Below are positions 43,834-53,349 of a stretch of DNA of 64,000 nucleotides, one piece after another. The notes under the pieces were generated by a model that was not told the DNA's origin, made no database searches, and saw nothing but the letters and a program-made list of their open reading frames with translations. Source of the stretch: Solimonas sp. (GTDB lineage Bacteria; Pseudomonadota; Gammaproteobacteria; Nevskiales; Nevskiaceae). Position 1 is the stretch's first letter. Each line of letters begins with the position of its first letter. Both the position numbers and the translations under genes were made by a program. The stretch covers positions 62,001-126,000 of the forward strand of contig JASBRP010000017.1 of assembly GCA_030149365.1 (NCBI GenBank). Reading direction: 5' to 3'.

Positions 43834-45504
43834 TCAGGGCGCCGCAGCCGGCCCGCCGTCGATGGGACCGGTCGCCTCACGCACCGCCACCAGGTGATTG
43901 CTGCCGCTCTGCACCGTGAAGGCCTGGCTCAGCGCCTGATCGTCATCGCGCTCGGTGACGCGCGGCACCATCCAGAACTCGGCCTGCAGGCGCTCCGGCG
44001 TGAGGTCCAGCAGCAGGTAGCCGTTGAGCGTGTTCTGGTAGTACTTCAGGTGCGGGTTGGTCAGCCGCAGCAGTTGCTCGGCATTGGCGGCGAGTTGCGC
44101 GAACAGCGCGGTGGGGCCGTTGCCGGCCGGCAGGTCGCCACGCGAGGTGATGGAGGTAGCGACGAACTCTACCGCCACCGCACCCTGCCCGCTCAGCGGC
44201 TGGTAGCCCAGGCCGTTGGGATCGTCGGTCACCTCGAAGGCATAGGCCTCGTGGGCGTCGCCGGTCAGGATCACCACGTTGCCGCCGCTGCGGGCGCGGA
44301 TCATCTCGACCACGCGCGAGCGTGCCGGGTCGTAGCCGTCCCACTTGTCGTTGGACAGGTACAGCCCGCCGCCGCCCAGCGCGCGCGGCGCGCCGAGCAG
44401 CTTCAGCGGCGAGAAGTACACCTGGTTGCCGATCAGCTGCCAGCGCGCGGTGTTGGCGGCGAGCTGCCCGCCCAGCCAGGCCTCCTGGGTCGGCCCCAGG
44501 ATGTGCCGCGCGGGGTCGGCGAAGTCGCCGCTCTGGGTGAACACCGGCACGGCGTCGCCGAACAGGCTGTTGGGCGGCAGCGGCTCGTCGCGCCCGTGGT
44601 GGCGCGCATCGACCATGGTCAGGTCGGCCAGGTCGCCGAAGCGGAAGCCGCGCCAGACGCGCGAAGGGTCCGCCGCATCCGGCGCGCGGATCGGCATCCA
44701 CTCGAAGGCCGCCTGCATGGCGGCATGGCGGCGCTCGGCATAGCTGCCCTCGGTTTCCGCGTCGTGGGCGTCGGCGTTGTCCTTCCAGGCGTTGTTGGCC
44801 ACCTCGTGGTCGTCCCAGATCCAGATCACGGGGTGCTGGCGGTGCAGTTCCTGCAGGTCCTCGTCGGCGCGATACTGGGCATAGCGCTGGCGATAGTCGG
44901 CCAGGCTCACCAGCTCGTTTGCCGGCTGGTGCGGCCGCACCTGGTCCTGGCTGCCGTTCTCGTAGATGTAGTCGCCCAGGTGCACCACGGCGTGCAGGTC
45001 ACTGCGCTCGGCCACGCGGCGGTAGGCGTGGAAGTAGCCGGCGACGTAGTTGGAGCAGGTGACGAAGGCCAGGCGCAGGCGCGACACGCCGCCCAGCGGC
45101 GCGGTGCGCGCGCGGCCCACCGGCGAGCGGGCGCTGGCGGATTCGAAGCGGTAGTAGTACGCGGTGTCGGGCGCCAGGTCACGCAGGTCGAGCTTCACGG
45201 TCCAGTCGCGCTCGGCGCTGCTGCTGACGCTGCCGCGCAGCACCACCTGCGTCAGGCTCGGGTCGCGCGCCACGACGTAGCGCAGGCGTGCGCTGCGGGC
45301 GGCCTCGCCGGCGGGCACGGCGCGGGTCCACAGCATGACAGCGTCGGGCAGCGGATCGCCGCTGGCGACGCCATGGGTGAAGTCCGCCGCGTCGAGCGCG
45401 CCGTCGCCATCCTGGCGTTCGTCGCTGTTGCCGCAGCCGGAGAGCAGGCTGACCAGTGTCGCGCCCGTCGCGACAACGAAAGCGCGGCGCGTGAACGGCG
45501 GCAT
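43834..45504 (-). CDS. phoD: Alkaline phosphatase D-type (PhoD) phosphodiesterase
   Basis: A 556-residue secreted phosphatase. The N-terminus combines a Tat-like RRAF sequence (residues 6-9) with a lipobox LLSGC (Cys24). PhoD motifs follow: FVTCSNY, HLGDYIYENGS, WDDHEVANNAWKDNAD, MVDARHHGRDE and TGDAHEAYAFEV. The family uses a calcium/iron-type bimetal centre and cleaves phosphomonoesters and phosphodiesters outside the membrane. An adjacent terminator-like hairpin at 45571-45613 separates it from the upstream LVIVD gene. No Pho box is recognised upstream. Confidence 0.9.
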   Translation of the reverse strand: MPPFTRRAFVVATGATLVSLLSGCGNSDERQDGDGALDAADFTHGVASGDPLPDAVMLWTRAVPAGEAARSARLRYVVARDPSLTQVVLRGSVSSSAERDWTVKLDLRDLAPDTAYYYRFESASARSPVGRARTAPLGGVSRLRLAFVTCSNYVAGYFHAYRRVAERSDLHAVVHLGDYIYENGSQDQVRPHQPANELVSLADYRQRYAQYRADEDLQELHRQHPVIWIWDDHEVANNAWKDNADAHDAETEGSYAERRHAAMQAAFEWMPIRAPDAADPSRVWRGFRFGDLADLTMVDARHHGRDEPLPPNSLFGDAVPVFTQSGDFADPARHILGPTQEAWLGGQLAANTARWQLIGNQVYFSPLKLLGAPRALGGGGLYLSNDKWDGYDPARSRVVEMIRARSGGNVVILTGDAHEAYAFEVTDDPNGLGYQPLSGQGAVAVEFVATSITSRGDLPAGNGPTALFAQLAANAEQLLRLTNPHLKYYQNTLNGYLLLDLTPERLQAEFWMVPRVTERDDDQALSQAFTVQSGSNHLVAVREATGPIDGGPAAAP

Positions 45505-45570
45505 GCAACGACCCCAGGCTGAAAAGTGAAGGGGTCAGTCTTGCCGCCGAAGATGGCAGCCGGATGAAAA

Positions 45571-45613
45571 GAGGGGCGCCGGGGGCGGTAAATCCGCCCC
45601 AACGGCGCCCCTC
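45571..45613. terminator. Nested GC-rich hairpin
   Basis: GAGGGGCGCC (45571-45580) pairs with GGCGCCCCTC (45604-45613). Inside, GGGGCGG and CCGCCCC form a second stem around TAAAT. It lies just after the stop of the LVIVD gene (45620, minus strand), so a terminator is likely. It also sits upstream of the PhoD start. Confidence 0.65.
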
Positions 45614-45619
45614 ATGCGC

Positions 45620-47053
45620 CTACCAGACGCCGTTGGTAACGCGGATGGCGTAGAAGCCGCTGAAGCCGTCGGTGTACCAGATTTCCTTGCGCTCGGGCAC
45701 GAAGGACGGGCTGGACATGGCCCAGTTACTGGCCGGCGCCGGCACGGTGATGATGCGCGGCTGGATCGGGGCGTTGTAGTAGGCGACCTCGCGCGGGCGG
45801 GTCGGATCGCGGATGTCGAAGATGCGCAGGCCCGACAGGATCATGCTGCAGGCGGCGATATCCGGGTTCACGCGCGTGGGGATGTTGCAGTAGTGCCCGG
45901 CATAGCCGCCGATGGGATTCATGGCCCCCGGGTCCTTGGCGATGGCGTCGCGGTTCTCCGGCTCGTGCACTTCCAGGCGCAGGTTGGAGACGATCTTCGG
46001 CGCGGTCTCGTCACCGATGTCGATGATGCGTCCGGCGCCCACGTAGCGGCCATGCAGGGCCACGCCCAGGCTGCCGGGGTTGTTGGTGGAGTACTCGTCG
46101 ATCTCCAGCAGGTAGGGCTTGCCGTTGCGCGTGAACGGGATGGCGTTCTGCGGGATGCTGCGGTTGTCCCAGTCCAGGCGGCTGATCTCGCGCACCTTGG
46201 GGTTGGACTTGCGCGCCTGGATCTCTGAGATGTCCAGGATCACCACGCCGCTGTTCTGGCCGTAGGCGAGATAGGCGCGGTTGCCGTCGTCGCTGATCGA
46301 CAGGCCGTGCGAGCTGTAGCCGCCGCTCCAGATCGGCAGCGGCAGCGAGGGGTTGGAGATGTCCACCGCGGTCAGCGTGGGGATCATCGGCGTGGCGGAG
46401 AAGAAAGTCTTGCCGTCGGGCGACATGCCACTCTCATGGCCCAGCACGCCCACCGGCGCGGAGGCGCGCAGCTTGGGGCTGCGGCAGTCCTCGGCGATGT
46501 CGTAGACGTCCACGATGCCCGGATAGGCCAGCGGGTTGCCCATCACCGCCGCCAGCACGCCGGCCTCCTGCGAGACCACCAGCGATTCGTGCGGCGACAG
46601 CATGGCCAGGCTGATCAGCCGCGCCGTCAGCACGGGCTTGGCGGGGTCGCTCATGTCCAGCACGTTCACGCCGACATTGGCGTCGAGGATGTTGGTGGGA
46701 AACAGCAGCGTGCTGTCGTAGTAGGCGCATTCGCGACCGGACTTGTCGATGTAGCGCTCCACCTTGAAGCCGCCCACGGTGCCGATGGCGTTGGGGACGA
46801 TATAGGTGCCCACCAGTTCGGTATTGCAGGTATAGCCCTGCGCCGCGCGGCCGCTATCGTGCTCGGCCTGGGTCACCCGTCCCTGCATGCCGCTCTCCGG
46901 CAGGGAGCCGGCGCCGCAGGTGGCCTTGGGAGTGGCGCCTTCCAGCGGAGCCTCCGCCACCGAGCTGCTGGAGCCGCAGGCGGACAGGCCGGCGGACAGC
47001 GCCACCAGCATCGCCGGGATCAGGAGGGGGATCGGGGGGGATTTCACTGCCAT
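45620..47053 (-). CDS. LVIVD-repeat lipoprotein
   Basis: A 477-residue surface lipoprotein with lipobox LSAC (Cys26). The body consists of LVIVD-type beta-propeller blades: NVLDMSDPAKPVLTARLI, VDVYDIAEDCRSPKLRAS, LTAVDISNPSLPLPIW, VVILDISEIQ and LRIFDIRDPTRPREVAYY. Such propellers bind partners or carbohydrates; no catalytic residues are seen. It is downstream of a DUF305 gene on the same strand (61 bases), a pairing often seen in proteobacteria, sometimes with copper-related genes. Function unknown. Confidence 0.85.
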   Translation of the reverse strand: MAVKSPPIPLLIPAMLVALSAGLSACGSSSSVAEAPLEGATPKATCGAGSLPESGMQGRVTQAEHDSGRAAQGYTCNTELVGTYIVPNAIGTVGGFKVERYIDKSGRECAYYDSTLLFPTNILDANVGVNVLDMSDPAKPVLTARLISLAMLSPHESLVVSQEAGVLAAVMGNPLAYPGIVDVYDIAEDCRSPKLRASAPVGVLGHESGMSPDGKTFFSATPMIPTLTAVDISNPSLPLPIWSGGYSSHGLSISDDGNRAYLAYGQNSGVVILDISEIQARKSNPKVREISRLDWDNRSIPQNAIPFTRNGKPYLLEIDEYSTNNPGSLGVALHGRYVGAGRIIDIGDETAPKIVSNLRLEVHEPENRDAIAKDPGAMNPIGGYAGHYCNIPTRVNPDIAACSMILSGLRIFDIRDPTRPREVAYYNAPIQPRIITVPAPASNWAMSSPSFVPERKEIWYTDGFSGFYAIRVTNGVW

Positions 47054-47114
47054 GTTGCGTCTCCATGCACCGCCGTGCCGGCGGCCCGTTGTTTCAATGC
47101 GTTGTTTCGATGCT

Positions 47115-47807
47115 CTACTTCGATGCGCCGCTTGCGGGAGTGCCGCCGTCCGCGGCCTGCTGCGCCAGGATCGCCAGCATCCGCTGGATCATGTCGATCT
47201 CGCGCGACTGCTCCATCACCACGCGGGCCGCCAGCTCGCGCACCGCCGCCACGCGGCCGTTGTCCGCGGCGAAGCGCGCCATGGGCACCCCGCCCTCGTG
47301 GTGCGCCAGCATCAGCGTGAGGAAATGCCGGTCACGCTCGGTGCCCTCGAGCTGGCGCAGGCGGTTGATCTGGTCCGGCGTGGCCAGGCCGGTCATGCCG
47401 GTGGGCGAGCGGCTGCAATCCAGCAGGTACTTGCTCAGCGCCGCGTCGGGCGGCTCGCTGCCGAGCAGCATCCAGTCCATGCCGCGCGTGGGCGGCACGA
47501 AGGGCTGGTTCCACAGGCGCAGCCAGCCGTACATCTGCCCCAGCTCGGCGATCTGCGCGTCGGCGATGGTCTGCGCCAGCCGGCCCAGGCCGGTGGGGCG
47601 CCCGTCCAGCATGAACTTGGACATGGCGATGGCCTGCTGGTGGTGCAGGCTCATGGATTGGGCAAAGCCGACATCGATGGGGCTGCCCGCCACCGCGGCC
47701 AGCTCCGCCCGCGTGGATCGCAGCGCCAGTTGCTGCTGCACCGCCAGCGTGGCCAGGCCGGCAAGCACCAGCACCACCGCGATGACCAGGGAACGGCGCG
47801 CGACCAT
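47115..47807 (-). CDS. DUF305 domain protein
   Basis: A 230-residue membrane-anchored protein from ATG 47807; residues 5-25 form an anchor (LVIAVVLVLAGLATLAV). Two DUF305 units are visible: FAQSMSLHHQQAIAMSKFMLD and LTLMLAHHEGGVPMARFAAD, each with the conserved double histidine and methionines. The family folds as a ferritin-like four-helix bundle and is linked to metal, often copper, binding. It is upstream of the LVIVD lipoprotein gene. Metal binding is inferred from the HH/M pattern. Confidence 0.88.
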   Translation of the reverse strand: MVARRSLVIAVVLVLAGLATLAVQQQLALRSTRAELAAVAGSPIDVGFAQSMSLHHQQAIAMSKFMLDGRPTGLGRLAQTIADAQIAELGQMYGWLRLWNQPFVPPTRGMDWMLLGSEPPDAALSKYLLDCSRSPTGMTGLATPDQINRLRQLEGTERDRHFLTLMLAHHEGGVPMARFAADNGRVAAVRELAARVVMEQSREIDMIQRMLAILAQQAADGGTPASGASK

Positions 47808-48184
47808 GTTCAACCCTGGGGCGTCGGCCAGCCGCCTGCACGCGGATGCGGGACGCGGCAACGGCAGGCGCGATACCGCGCACGCGGGGGGCTGTACATG
47901 CTGGCACTCTCCTCTGTAGGACTCGCGGCGCTGGACGGCCGTCTCGTTATGGGAGCCACAATAGCATGCGGACGGCGGGGTTCAGCCCGGCGCGTGCCGC
48001 GAGGAGAAGACCGCTTGCAGCCGGAGACAAGGCCTAAGGCAGCTCTGATTTAGTTGCCGTTCGCCCTGAGCCTGTCGAAGGGTGGGCGGCAACTGATTGA
48101 CGGACCTGGCGGGTAATCCGCCCCATGCTTCGATCCTTCGACAGGCTCAGGGCTTCAGAACGAACGGTCTTCTTCAGAGGCTCG
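47808..48184. other. 377-bp gap without a gene
   Basis: No coding frame of credible length or composition is seen. The interval holds the promoter side of the DUF305 gene, the far end of the histidine kinase gene, and an 18-bp inverted-repeat pair at 48064-48152 of the dispersed CCTTCGACAGGCTCAGGG type. Nothing else is recognised. Confidence 0.6.
48064..48152. repeat. 18-bp perfect inverted repeat, dispersed CCTTCGACAGGCTCAGGG type
   Basis: CCCTGAGCCTGTCGAAGG (48064-48081) and CCTTCGACAGGCTCAGGG (48135-48152) are exact inverted copies separated by 53 bases. The word is familiar from many proteobacterial genomes as a dispersed repeat in intergenic spacers. A second nested pair (AGTTGCC/GGCAACT) flanks the left copy. 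Confidence 0.75.
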
Positions 48185-49777
48185 CTAGGCAGCTTCCAGC
48201 GGCTCCGCCGGCTGCTCGGCCTCGCGGCGCGGCAGCGTGAAGGAGAAGGTGGCACCCTTTCCGGTCTCGGACGAAACCCAGATGCGGCCGCCGTGCAGGT
48301 GCACGATCTTCTCGCAGATGGCCAGGCCGATGCCGTTGCCCTCGAAGCGGTCCGAAGTGTGCAGGCGCTGGAAGATCTGGAAGATGCGCTTCTGGTGCAT
48401 CTCTTCGATGCCGATGCCCTGGTCCTCCACGGACACGACCCACTCCCCCGGCACGGGCGAGGCACCGATGCGTACCAGCGGTCGGGACTGCGGCTGGAAC
48501 TTGATGGCGTTGTTGATCAGGTTCTGCAGCAGCTGCGTGAGCAGCGGGCGGTCGGCATGCACCTCGGGCAGTTCGCCGGTCTCGATCACCGCGCCGCGTT
48601 CCTCGATCAGCGCCTTCATCGCCAGGCGCGCGGCATCCACCGCCTCGCGTAGCTGGAAATCCGTGGCATGCACGCCGTTCTGCCCCACGCGCGACAGCTC
48701 CAGCAAGGCGCGGATCAGCTCGCGCATCTGGTTGGAGGCCTCGGAGATGAAGCTCAGGTACTCGCGCACCTCGCCCTCGGCCTGCGGCAGCTTGCGCTCC
48801 AGCAACTGCACGAAGCCGTTGACGGTGCGCAGCGGCGCCTGCAGGTCGTGCGAGGCCACGTAGGCAAACTGCTCCAGCTCGCGGTTCGACCGCTCCAGTT
48901 CGGCGCTGCGGGTCTGCAGCACCTCGGCCAGCCGCTGCTGCTCGGCCAGGCTCTCGCTCAGCGCGGCCTGGGCCTGCTCGCGTGCCTCGACCTGGTGCTG
49001 CAGGTCCTCGTTCGTCTGCTCCAGGCGGGCGATCATCGCGGCGCGGCGCTGCGACCGCCGCGCATCGACGGTGGAAGCGATCAGGGCCAGCACCAGCAGG
49101 CCGACCACCACGCCGGCGATGACGAAGGCCAGCGAGTCGCCCTGCAGCGCGTAGGGCCCGCCGGCCAGGCACATGGCGCCGGGCGAGAACTGCGCGGCGT
49201 GCATGCCCGTGTAGTGCATGCCGGCGATGGCCACGCCCATGATGGCGGAGGCCGCCAGGCGCTTGATCACCGTGCCTTCGGTCCGCGACCGCAGGTTGAA
49301 AGCCAGCCACAGCGCCACCACCGAGGCCGCCACCGCGATGGCGAACGAGGCCAGGAACAGGCCTGTGTCGTAGCGGATCGGCGGCGACATGCGCATGGCC
49401 GCCATGCCGGTGTAATGCATGGCGCAGATGCCGGAGCCCATCACCAGGCCGCCGCCGAGCAGGTAGCTCAGGCGCAGCTGCGGGCGGCTGGTGATGGTCA
49501 GGGCGATGGCCGAGGCCACCACGGCGTAGGCCATGGAAATGGCCGTGAGCTTGAACTCGAAGGCCATGGCGATCGGCAGGCTGAAGGCCAGCATGCCGAT
49601 GAAATGCATGGTCCAGATGCCCGCGCCCATGGCCAGGGCCCCGCCGACGATCCAGCCCAGCGTGGCGCCCTCCCGGCTTTCGGTCACGCGTGCGGCCAGG
49701 CTCAGGGCGGCATAGGACGCCAGCATGGCCACCAGCAGGGAGAGGGCGACTAGGGCTGGATCGTAGGTACCGGTCAT
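48185..49777 (-). CDS. MHYT-domain sensor histidine kinase
   Basis: A 530-residue integral membrane kinase from ATG 49777. Seven hydrophobic helices carry three MHYT motifs (MHFIGM, MHYTGM, MHYTGM), proposed to bind copper or sense oxygen, CO or NO. A coiled coil then leads to a HisKA domain with the phosphoacceptor in SHDLQAPLRTVNGFVQLLE and an HATPase_c domain (LLQNLINNAIKF, DQGIGIEEM, GNGIGLAICEKIV, GKGATFSFTLP). No response regulator lies next to it, so the partner is elsewhere. It should signal a gas or redox state. Confidence 0.92.
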   Translation of the reverse strand: MTGTYDPALVALSLLVAMLASYAALSLAARVTESREGATLGWIVGGALAMGAGIWTMHFIGMLAFSLPIAMAFEFKLTAISMAYAVVASAIALTITSRPQLRLSYLLGGGLVMGSGICAMHYTGMAAMRMSPPIRYDTGLFLASFAIAVAASVVALWLAFNLRSRTEGTVIKRLAASAIMGVAIAGMHYTGMHAAQFSPGAMCLAGGPYALQGDSLAFVIAGVVVGLLVLALIASTVDARRSQRRAAMIARLEQTNEDLQHQVEAREQAQAALSESLAEQQRLAEVLQTRSAELERSNRELEQFAYVASHDLQAPLRTVNGFVQLLERKLPQAEGEVREYLSFISEASNQMRELIRALLELSRVGQNGVHATDFQLREAVDAARLAMKALIEERGAVIETGELPEVHADRPLLTQLLQNLINNAIKFQPQSRPLVRIGASPVPGEWVVSVEDQGIGIEEMHQKRIFQIFQRLHTSDRFEGNGIGLAICEKIVHLHGGRIWVSSETGKGATFSFTLPRREAEQPAEPLEAA

Positions 49778-49940
49778 GGCGTCGCCTGACCCTCCGGAGG
49801 CTGTGGTTCCGGCACGATACCAGCCTTCCGGGTAAGCAGCCCCCGCCCCGCATTTCCCGCCATGCCCGGTCTCCGTCCTTGGAAGCTCAAGGATTACCGG
49901 AGCCGCTGAACCGATTCTGAATGCCGCGGCGCCGGCCGGA

Positions 49941-50486
49941 TCAGTGCCCGCACTGGTCTTCGCAGGGCCGGCCGTCACCATCGCCGTCGATCCTCACACC
50001 CGGGCAGTTGGCCGCGTAGAACCGGGCCTCCGCGCAGGAGCTCATCTCGGAGCAATGGACCTTGCCCTGGCAACTGAACCGCGACTCTCTTGCCGGCTTC
50101 ACGAAGGATTGCGCCGGCTCGATGATGGCCTCTGCCCGGCTTTCCTGGTGGCGGGAGTACAGGTGCAGGCCGCCAGCGAAGATGGAGGCGATGATCACGC
50201 CACCCAGCCAGCCACCCCCGGCCCGGCGCCGTTCGCGGTGGGCGGCCCGGGAGGGAGATTCCTGTGCGCGCGTCGCGCTGGCCGGAAAAGCGACATGGAT
50301 GGCGCGGTGACGGCCCTGCGGATCGCGCTCGGCCTCGTAGGTGACGATGTCACCCAGGCGCGGTCGGCGGCTGCGGTCGGCAAAGGCGCTGATGTGCAGG
50401 AACAGCTTGTCGCTCGCGCCATGCCATTCGATATAGCCGAAGCCCTTGGCGTCGTTCCACTCGGTGATGCGGCCCTGGTAGCGCAT
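49941..50486 (-). CDS. Cold-shock domain / transmembrane / excalibur fusion protein
   Basis: A 181-residue protein with three parts. Residues 1-70 are a cold-shock domain (GRITEWNDAKGFGYIEWHGASDKLFLHISAF), usually an RNA/DNA-binding fold. Next come a basic stretch and one membrane helix (WLGGVIIASIFAGGLHLYS). The C-terminal 50 residues are cysteine-rich and end in an excalibur-type calcium loop (DGDGDGRPCEDQC), with AEARFYAANCPG before it. This topology would place a nucleic-acid-binding domain inside and a calcium-binding domain outside. The role is unknown. Confidence 0.87.
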   Translation of the reverse strand: MRYQGRITEWNDAKGFGYIEWHGASDKLFLHISAFADRSRRPRLGDIVTYEAERDPQGRHRAIHVAFPASATRAQESPSRAAHRERRRAGGGWLGGVIIASIFAGGLHLYSRHQESRAEAIIEPAQSFVKPARESRFSCQGKVHCSEMSSCAEARFYAANCPGVRIDGDGDGRPCEDQCGH

Positions 50487-50592
50487 GGGTCTCCCGGCCC
50501 TGGCGGCGAAGGCGCCCCGTCATGGGCACCTTCGCATTAGAGCCAGGGCGCCAGGACCGTGCAAGCCGTGGCCGCGCAAGCCAGGGTCGTCT

Positions 50593-52155
50593 TCAATCCT
50601 GCGAGCCGCTCTCGTACAGAGGCGACTTCAGCGGCAGGCCGATCAGCGCGGTGGGGGTGGAGTCGATCGCGTCGATCAGGTCGATGAAGACCTTGGTCAC
50701 CGGCACCAGGTCGTCCTTGGCCACCTTGTCCAGCGTATCGGCCGCGTCGTAGAGGTAGTTCGGCCCCGCGATCAGGCTGGCCGTGGGCACGCCGGCGGAG
50801 CAGACGAAGCTGGCGTCGGTGGGCAGCCCGCCCAGCGGGCACAGCAGGTGGGCAGAGATCAGCGCCGTGCGCCGCAGGTCATGGCGGATCACCGAGTTGA
50901 TCATGCTGAGCTTCAGCGTGGGCCCCATGTTCTCGATGATGGCGCGCAGCTCCGGCTTGTCGGTGATCTCGAGCTTGTCGTCCGCGCCCTTGATGCCCTG
51001 CTTGCCGATGTGCTCCAGCGTGACGTTGGCGACGATGTTGTAGGGCGTCTCCTTGTCGATGATGTACTTGCGGGTGAATTCACGGTGTACCTGGTAGCCG
51101 GTGAAGTGCGTGTCGAAGGTGGTGAACATCAGGGTCTTCTGGCGCGACTCGGCCGGCTGCGAGGCGTAGTACTGCGCCTGCGCCAGCACCGCGGCGGTGC
51201 CGCTGCCGTCTTCCACCGCGCCGTAGAACACCGAGTCGTGGTGCGACTGCACCATGATCGTGTCCTTGCTCTTGCCGGGCAGGAAGCCGATCACCGCGCG
51301 GCCGGTAGCCTCCTTGCGGAAGCCTTCCATGACCATATTGGCGCTGCGGTTGCCGCTACCCATCATCTCGCGGATGCGCGCGCCTTCCTTCTTGGTGACC
51401 CACACGCCGGGAATCGTCACCTGCGTGCGGCGGTAGAACTCGTTGTAGTACTGGTTGGAGTCGAAATAGTCGCTGAGCACGCCGATGAAGCCCACCGCAC
51501 CGCCCTCCATCGCCTTCTCCACCGCGCTGGTGTAGGAGGTGATGAAGGGGTTGCCGATCACCAGCGTCGGCTCCAGCGTGGTCAGGCCCGGATCCCACAG
51601 GAACTCGATCTGCAGCGCCAGCAAGGCTGGCGGCATCAGGAACTTGAGATCGAACATCACGATCTTGCCCTTGACCGACTTCAGCGGTGCGCCAGAGCCC
51701 ACGTCCACGATCTCCGCCGTGAGCCCGTTGGGGCCGGTGGAGAACACCGAGGGCTGGTCCAGGGTCACGTAGGTGTGCGCCACCGGGAAGCTATCCACCG
51801 CCTCGCCATTGACCTTCAGGCTGGAGCGGGTGGCGCTCCAGTTCCAGGAGGTGGCGGTCTCGTAGTGGACGTCCTGCAGGCCCAGGGACTCGAACTGGCA
51901 CTTCACGTAGGCCGCCGCCTTTTCGCCTTCCGGCGTGCCGGTGCGGCGATAGCCGATGCCGACCAGGTCCACGATCCAGCCGTAGATGCGCTCGGTGCTG
52001 GGCATGCCCTGGGCCTCGGGCGCGGTGGAGCGGGCGCAGGGGGCGGCGTCCACCACGCTGCGGCCCCCGCCGCCGTTGGGGGCGGTGCTCGATCCGCAGG
52101 ACGCAAGCAGCAGGGTCCCGGCCGCGGCCAGGGCAGTGGCGGCATTCTTCAGCAA
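50593..52155 (-). CDS. M28 family zinc peptidase lipoprotein
   Basis: A 520-residue secreted metallopeptidase with a lipobox LLASC at Cys20. Metal ligands appear in VQSHHDSVFYGAVEDGSGTAAVLAQA (His and Asp of the first part), then FTTFDTHFTGY and LEHIGKQG, with a late DAADTLDKVA. A protease-associated (PA) insert is suggested around LKSVKGKIVMFDL and GGAVGFIGVLSD. The start is TTG 52155, with GAGGAG 6 bases upstream; the frame upstream contains only arginine-rich noise. It should release amino acids from exported peptides. Confidence 0.88.
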   Translation of the reverse strand: MLKNAATALAAAGTLLLASCGSSTAPNGGGGRSVVDAAPCARSTAPEAQGMPSTERIYGWIVDLVGIGYRRTGTPEGEKAAAYVKCQFESLGLQDVHYETATSWNWSATRSSLKVNGEAVDSFPVAHTYVTLDQPSVFSTGPNGLTAEIVDVGSGAPLKSVKGKIVMFDLKFLMPPALLALQIEFLWDPGLTTLEPTLVIGNPFITSYTSAVEKAMEGGAVGFIGVLSDYFDSNQYYNEFYRRTQVTIPGVWVTKKEGARIREMMGSGNRSANMVMEGFRKEATGRAVIGFLPGKSKDTIMVQSHHDSVFYGAVEDGSGTAAVLAQAQYYASQPAESRQKTLMFTTFDTHFTGYQVHREFTRKYIIDKETPYNIVANVTLEHIGKQGIKGADDKLEITDKPELRAIIENMGPTLKLSMINSVIRHDLRRTALISAHLLCPLGGLPTDASFVCSAGVPTASLIAGPNYLYDAADTLDKVAKDDLVPVTKVFIDLIDAIDSTPTALIGLPLKSPLYESGSQD

Positions 52156-52305
52156 GGTGACTCTCCTCGGGCACAGGGGGCCTGCGGCGCGGCCGCGGCC
52201 CTGTCGATGTTGTAGGGGCGCATTGTCGGCCCGACGGGCCCCGGCCCGCTTCTCATCTCCGGACAATCTCGCATTCATTTCTCGCCACACCTAGAATCCG
52301 CGGGT

Positions 52306-53337
52306 ATGCGAGCCAACGACCTGATCGTCCCCACCGTCCCCGTCAGCTACGTGCTGCTGATGCTGGACATCGCTGCCGACCATGGCGTGCACCGGGAGAC
52401 CCTGCTGGACGGCCTGGCCATCACCCCCGAGATGCTGCAGAAGCCGGACGCACGCGTCAGCCTGCTCGCCGACTACGCCCGCCTCTGCATCCGCGCCCTG
52501 AAGCACACCGGTGAGCCCGCGCTGGGCTATGAGTTCGGCCTGCGGTCCACGCTGACCACCCATGGCATCCTCGGCTACGGCCTGATGAGCCAGGCCCGCT
52601 TCCGCGACATGCTCACGTTCGCCCAGCGCTTCGGCGCCACGCTGCGCATGCCGGCCTGGCAGCTGCGCTTCTACGAGGACGGTGACCACGCCGTGATGGA
52701 GGGCCAGGAGGCCATCGCCCACGGCAGCCTGCGGCGCTTCTCCTGCGAGCAGCTGGTGGTGAGCATGTATTCCATCGCCCAGCAGCTGCTGCCGGTGCCC
52801 GACCCGGAGATCGAGCTGCTGTTCGACTACCCGGAGCCGGAGTACCACGCCCGCTACCGCGACCGCCTGCCGCGGGCACGCTTCTCCACCTCACGCACCC
52901 AGATCCGCGTGCCGGCGGCCTATCTGGACATGCCGCTGCGCACCGCCGACCAGGTCTCCGCCCTGCTGGCCGAGCGCGAGTGCGAACGCGAGCTGTCCCT
53001 GCTCAGCCGCAACCGCGACCTGGTCAACCAGGTGCGCGCGGTGCTGGTCAACGACGGCGCCCGCTATCCCACGCTGGAACAGGTGGCGGAGCGGCTGCAT
53101 ACCTCTACGCGCACCCTGAACCGGCAGCTGGAAAAGCGCGGCAGCGGCTTCCGCGAGCTGCTGGCCGAAGCCCGGCAGCGCGACAGCCTGCGCCTGCTGG
53201 AAGACCCGCGACTGACGCTCACGGATATCGCGCAGCAGTTGGGCTATAGCTCACTGGCGAACTTCGCGCGGGCGTTCCGGGTGTGGAACGGGGCATCGCC
53301 GGGGGAGTTCAGGGCGCGGAGCGAGAGCCGCAATTAA
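52306..53337 (+). CDS. AraC family transcriptional regulator
   Basis: A 343-residue regulator of the Arabinose_bd/OruR-type AraC subgroup. The long N-terminal ligand domain (ETLLDGLAITPEMLQKPDARVSLLADYARLCIRALKHTGEPALGYEFGLRSTLTTHGILGYGLMS) is clear. It is followed by the C-terminal helix-turn-helix pair (PTLEQVAERLHTSTRTLNRQLEKRGSGFRELLAEARQRDSLRLLEDPRLTLTDIAQQLGYSSLANFARAFRVW). It is divergent from the M28 peptidase (150-bp gap) and could control it. The effector is unknown. Confidence 0.92.
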   Translation: MRANDLIVPTVPVSYVLLMLDIAADHGVHRETLLDGLAITPEMLQKPDARVSLLADYARLCIRALKHTGEPALGYEFGLRSTLTTHGILGYGLMSQARFRDMLTFAQRFGATLRMPAWQLRFYEDGDHAVMEGQEAIAHGSLRRFSCEQLVVSMYSIAQQLLPVPDPEIELLFDYPEPEYHARYRDRLPRARFSTSRTQIRVPAAYLDMPLRTADQVSALLAERECERELSLLSRNRDLVNQVRAVLVNDGARYPTLEQVAERLHTSTRTLNRQLEKRGSGFRELLAEARQRDSLRLLEDPRLTLTDIAQQLGYSSLANFARAFRVWNGASPGEFRARSESRN

Positions 53338-53349
53338 GCAAGCCCTCCA

